A stretch of DNA of 7,332 nt, taken from positions 1-7,332 of the forward strand of contig DASRZI010000286.1 of the NCBI GenBank assembly GCA_035686605.1, given 5' to 3'. Under the pieces are notes generated by a model. That model saw only the letters and a list, made by a program, of their open reading frames with translations. It did not search any database and was not told where the DNA came from. Below, piece by piece: positions 6,404 to 7,332 of this stretch. The stretch's first letter is position 1, and each line of letters starts with the position of its first letter. Origin of the DNA: UBA11865 sp035686605. GTDB taxonomy: Bacteria > Chloroflexota > Anaerolineae > Promineifilales > Promineifilaceae. Position numbers and translations under genes: made by a program.

Positions 6404-7332
6404 ATGACCCAACTTGAGGCGACAAGCGCCGCTGCGGGCGCGGAAACAGATAACATGATTAAAGCTTGGCCCATGCTGCACGGCCGCTTGCGCACAGCTG
6501 TTCGCTTAATCTGGATTGGCTGGGCCATCGTCGCCTTCGCCATTTTCATCGTCCCGCTGCCGGCTTATCTAGGGGGCGCTTCTCCCCATGAGTCGACATC
6601 AGGTGTAGTCGACCAACTTGCAGATACAGATTCGTCATTTCTGGCCCAGGTTTTTGATGTGGCTGGAGCCGCGGCGTCCATATCCGCTGCCCTCGTCAGT
6701 TTTGGCCTGGCAACGCTGCTGTTCTTGCGCAAGTCTGACGATGGCATGGCCATGTTTGTTTCGATTCTGCTGCTGACTTACGGTGTTGTCTTAGCCGGTC
6801 CCCTTGAAAGATTCGCCATCGTCTGGCCGCCGTTGAGCAGCTGGGTTATGCCAGCCCAAACCATCCTTCTGGCCACTCCCATCCTGCTGTTAACTTGTTT
6901 GTTCCCAAGTGGCCGGTTTGTTCCAAGATGGACTCGTTGGTTAATCCCCGTTTCCTTGGTCTGGATCGTTCTATTCTTATTCATGCCACCGCTGGAAGAG
7001 TTCTCCACGGTCTCACCTGTTACCATTGTGGGCCTGGTAGTCATTGCCCTAAGCCTTCCTGTATTCGGTATCTACGCTCAGGTCTACCGTTATAGAAGGG
7101 TATCCTCGCCGGAGGAGAAGCAGCAGACGAAATGGGTTGTTTATGGTCTGGGATTATGGTTTACCTGGATCATCATCTCCAGCATCCCCTACATGTTCTA
7201 CCTCAACCAGCCCGAAGGAACACCCGTGGGTCTTACTTTTCGGATCATGGGCCTCATGTGGTGGGTTGCGATGAATATCGTGCCGATCTCGCTAACTTTC
7301 TCCGTGATGCGATATCGTCTGTGGGATATTGA
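6404..7332 (+). CDS. Multi-TM N-terminus of a probable sensor histidine kinase (partial)
   Basis: An open frame of 309 codons runs from the ATG at 6404 off the right edge; an in-frame TAA at 6341-6343 bounds it upstream with no other ATG between. About eight hydrophobic segments are visible (near residues 34-56, 83-108, 114-132, 146-167, 178-195, 204-228, 243-266, 278-302), with short loops between most and a longer polar one after the first. The segments 'FPSGRFVPRWTRWL' (167-180), 'EKQQTKWVVYGLG' (238-250) and the terminal 'MRYRLWDI' match what I know as the membrane sensor module of Chloroflexota-type histidine kinases, in which this sequence is followed by a further hydrophobic segment and then GAF, HisKA_3 and ATPase domains. 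None of the catalytic part is in the window, so kinase activity is inferred. No strong ribosome-binding site precedes ATG 6404; the ATG at codon 18 (6455) is an alternative. It lies 150 bp after the propeller gene with a candidate promoter of its own. Confidence 0.85.
   Translation, partial: MTQLEATSAAAGAETDNMIKAWPMLHGRLRTAVRLIWIGWAIVAFAIFIVPLPAYLGGASPHESTSGVVDQLADTDSSFLAQVFDVAGAAASISAALVSFGLATLLFLRKSDDGMAMFVSILLLTYGVVLAGPLERFAIVWPPLSSWVMPAQTILLATPILLLTCLFPSGRFVPRWTRWLIPVSLVWIVLFLFMPPLEEFSTVSPVTIVGLVVIALSLPVFGIYAQVYRYRRVSSPEEKQQTKWVVYGLGLWFTWIIISSIPYMFYLNQPEGTPVGLTFRIMGLMWWVAMNIVPISLTFSVMRYRLWDI

Overview
The window looks like chromosomal DNA of moderate GC from a free-living bacterium, most likely Chloroflexota (Anaerolineae or a relative). 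This is an inference from protein style. The truncated membrane protein at the right edge carries 'FPSGRFVPRWTRWL', 'EKQQTKWVVYGL' and a terminal 'MRYRLWDI', a combination I associate with the abundant multi-TM sensor kinases of that phylum. Signalling genes mixed with Asp-box propeller proteins and orphan phosphotransferases fit the same picture. No mobile element, rRNA, tRNA or CRISPR array is visible.

Layout. 1-191 is a gene-poor left edge with one good hairpin (14-33). 192-3203 (minus) is a two-gene two-component operon: a 7-TM/PAS/GAF/HisKA_3 histidine kinase (846-3203), followed with zero spacing (TAA then ATG) by a NarL/LuxR-type response regulator (192-845). 3204-3756 has no convincing gene; it holds the 5' region of the kinase with a cluster of hexamer repeats. 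3757-4809 (minus) is an APH/choline-kinase-fold phosphotransferase. 4810-5224 is a divergent intergenic region with clustered inverted and direct repeats, a sigma-70-like promoter (5100-5129) and a stable leader hairpin (5153-5174). 5225-6253 (plus) is a cytosolic beta-propeller protein with Asp-box (BNR) repeats. 6404 to the right edge (plus) is the N-terminal eight-TM part of another membrane protein, probably a second sensor histidine kinase, with a candidate promoter at 6316-6344.

How the parts work together. The kinase and regulator at 192-3203 almost certainly form a cognate pair: a membrane or cytoplasmic signal is passed to His586, then to Asp57 of the regulator, which binds DNA through its C-terminal helix-turn-helix. 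The phosphotransferase and the propeller protein are transcribed divergently and may share a control region, but nothing in the sequence links their functions. The right-edge gene has its own likely promoter and is cut off before any catalytic domain. I see ordinary accessory and regulatory genes with some unusual non-coding structure, and no clear evidence of a new biological system.
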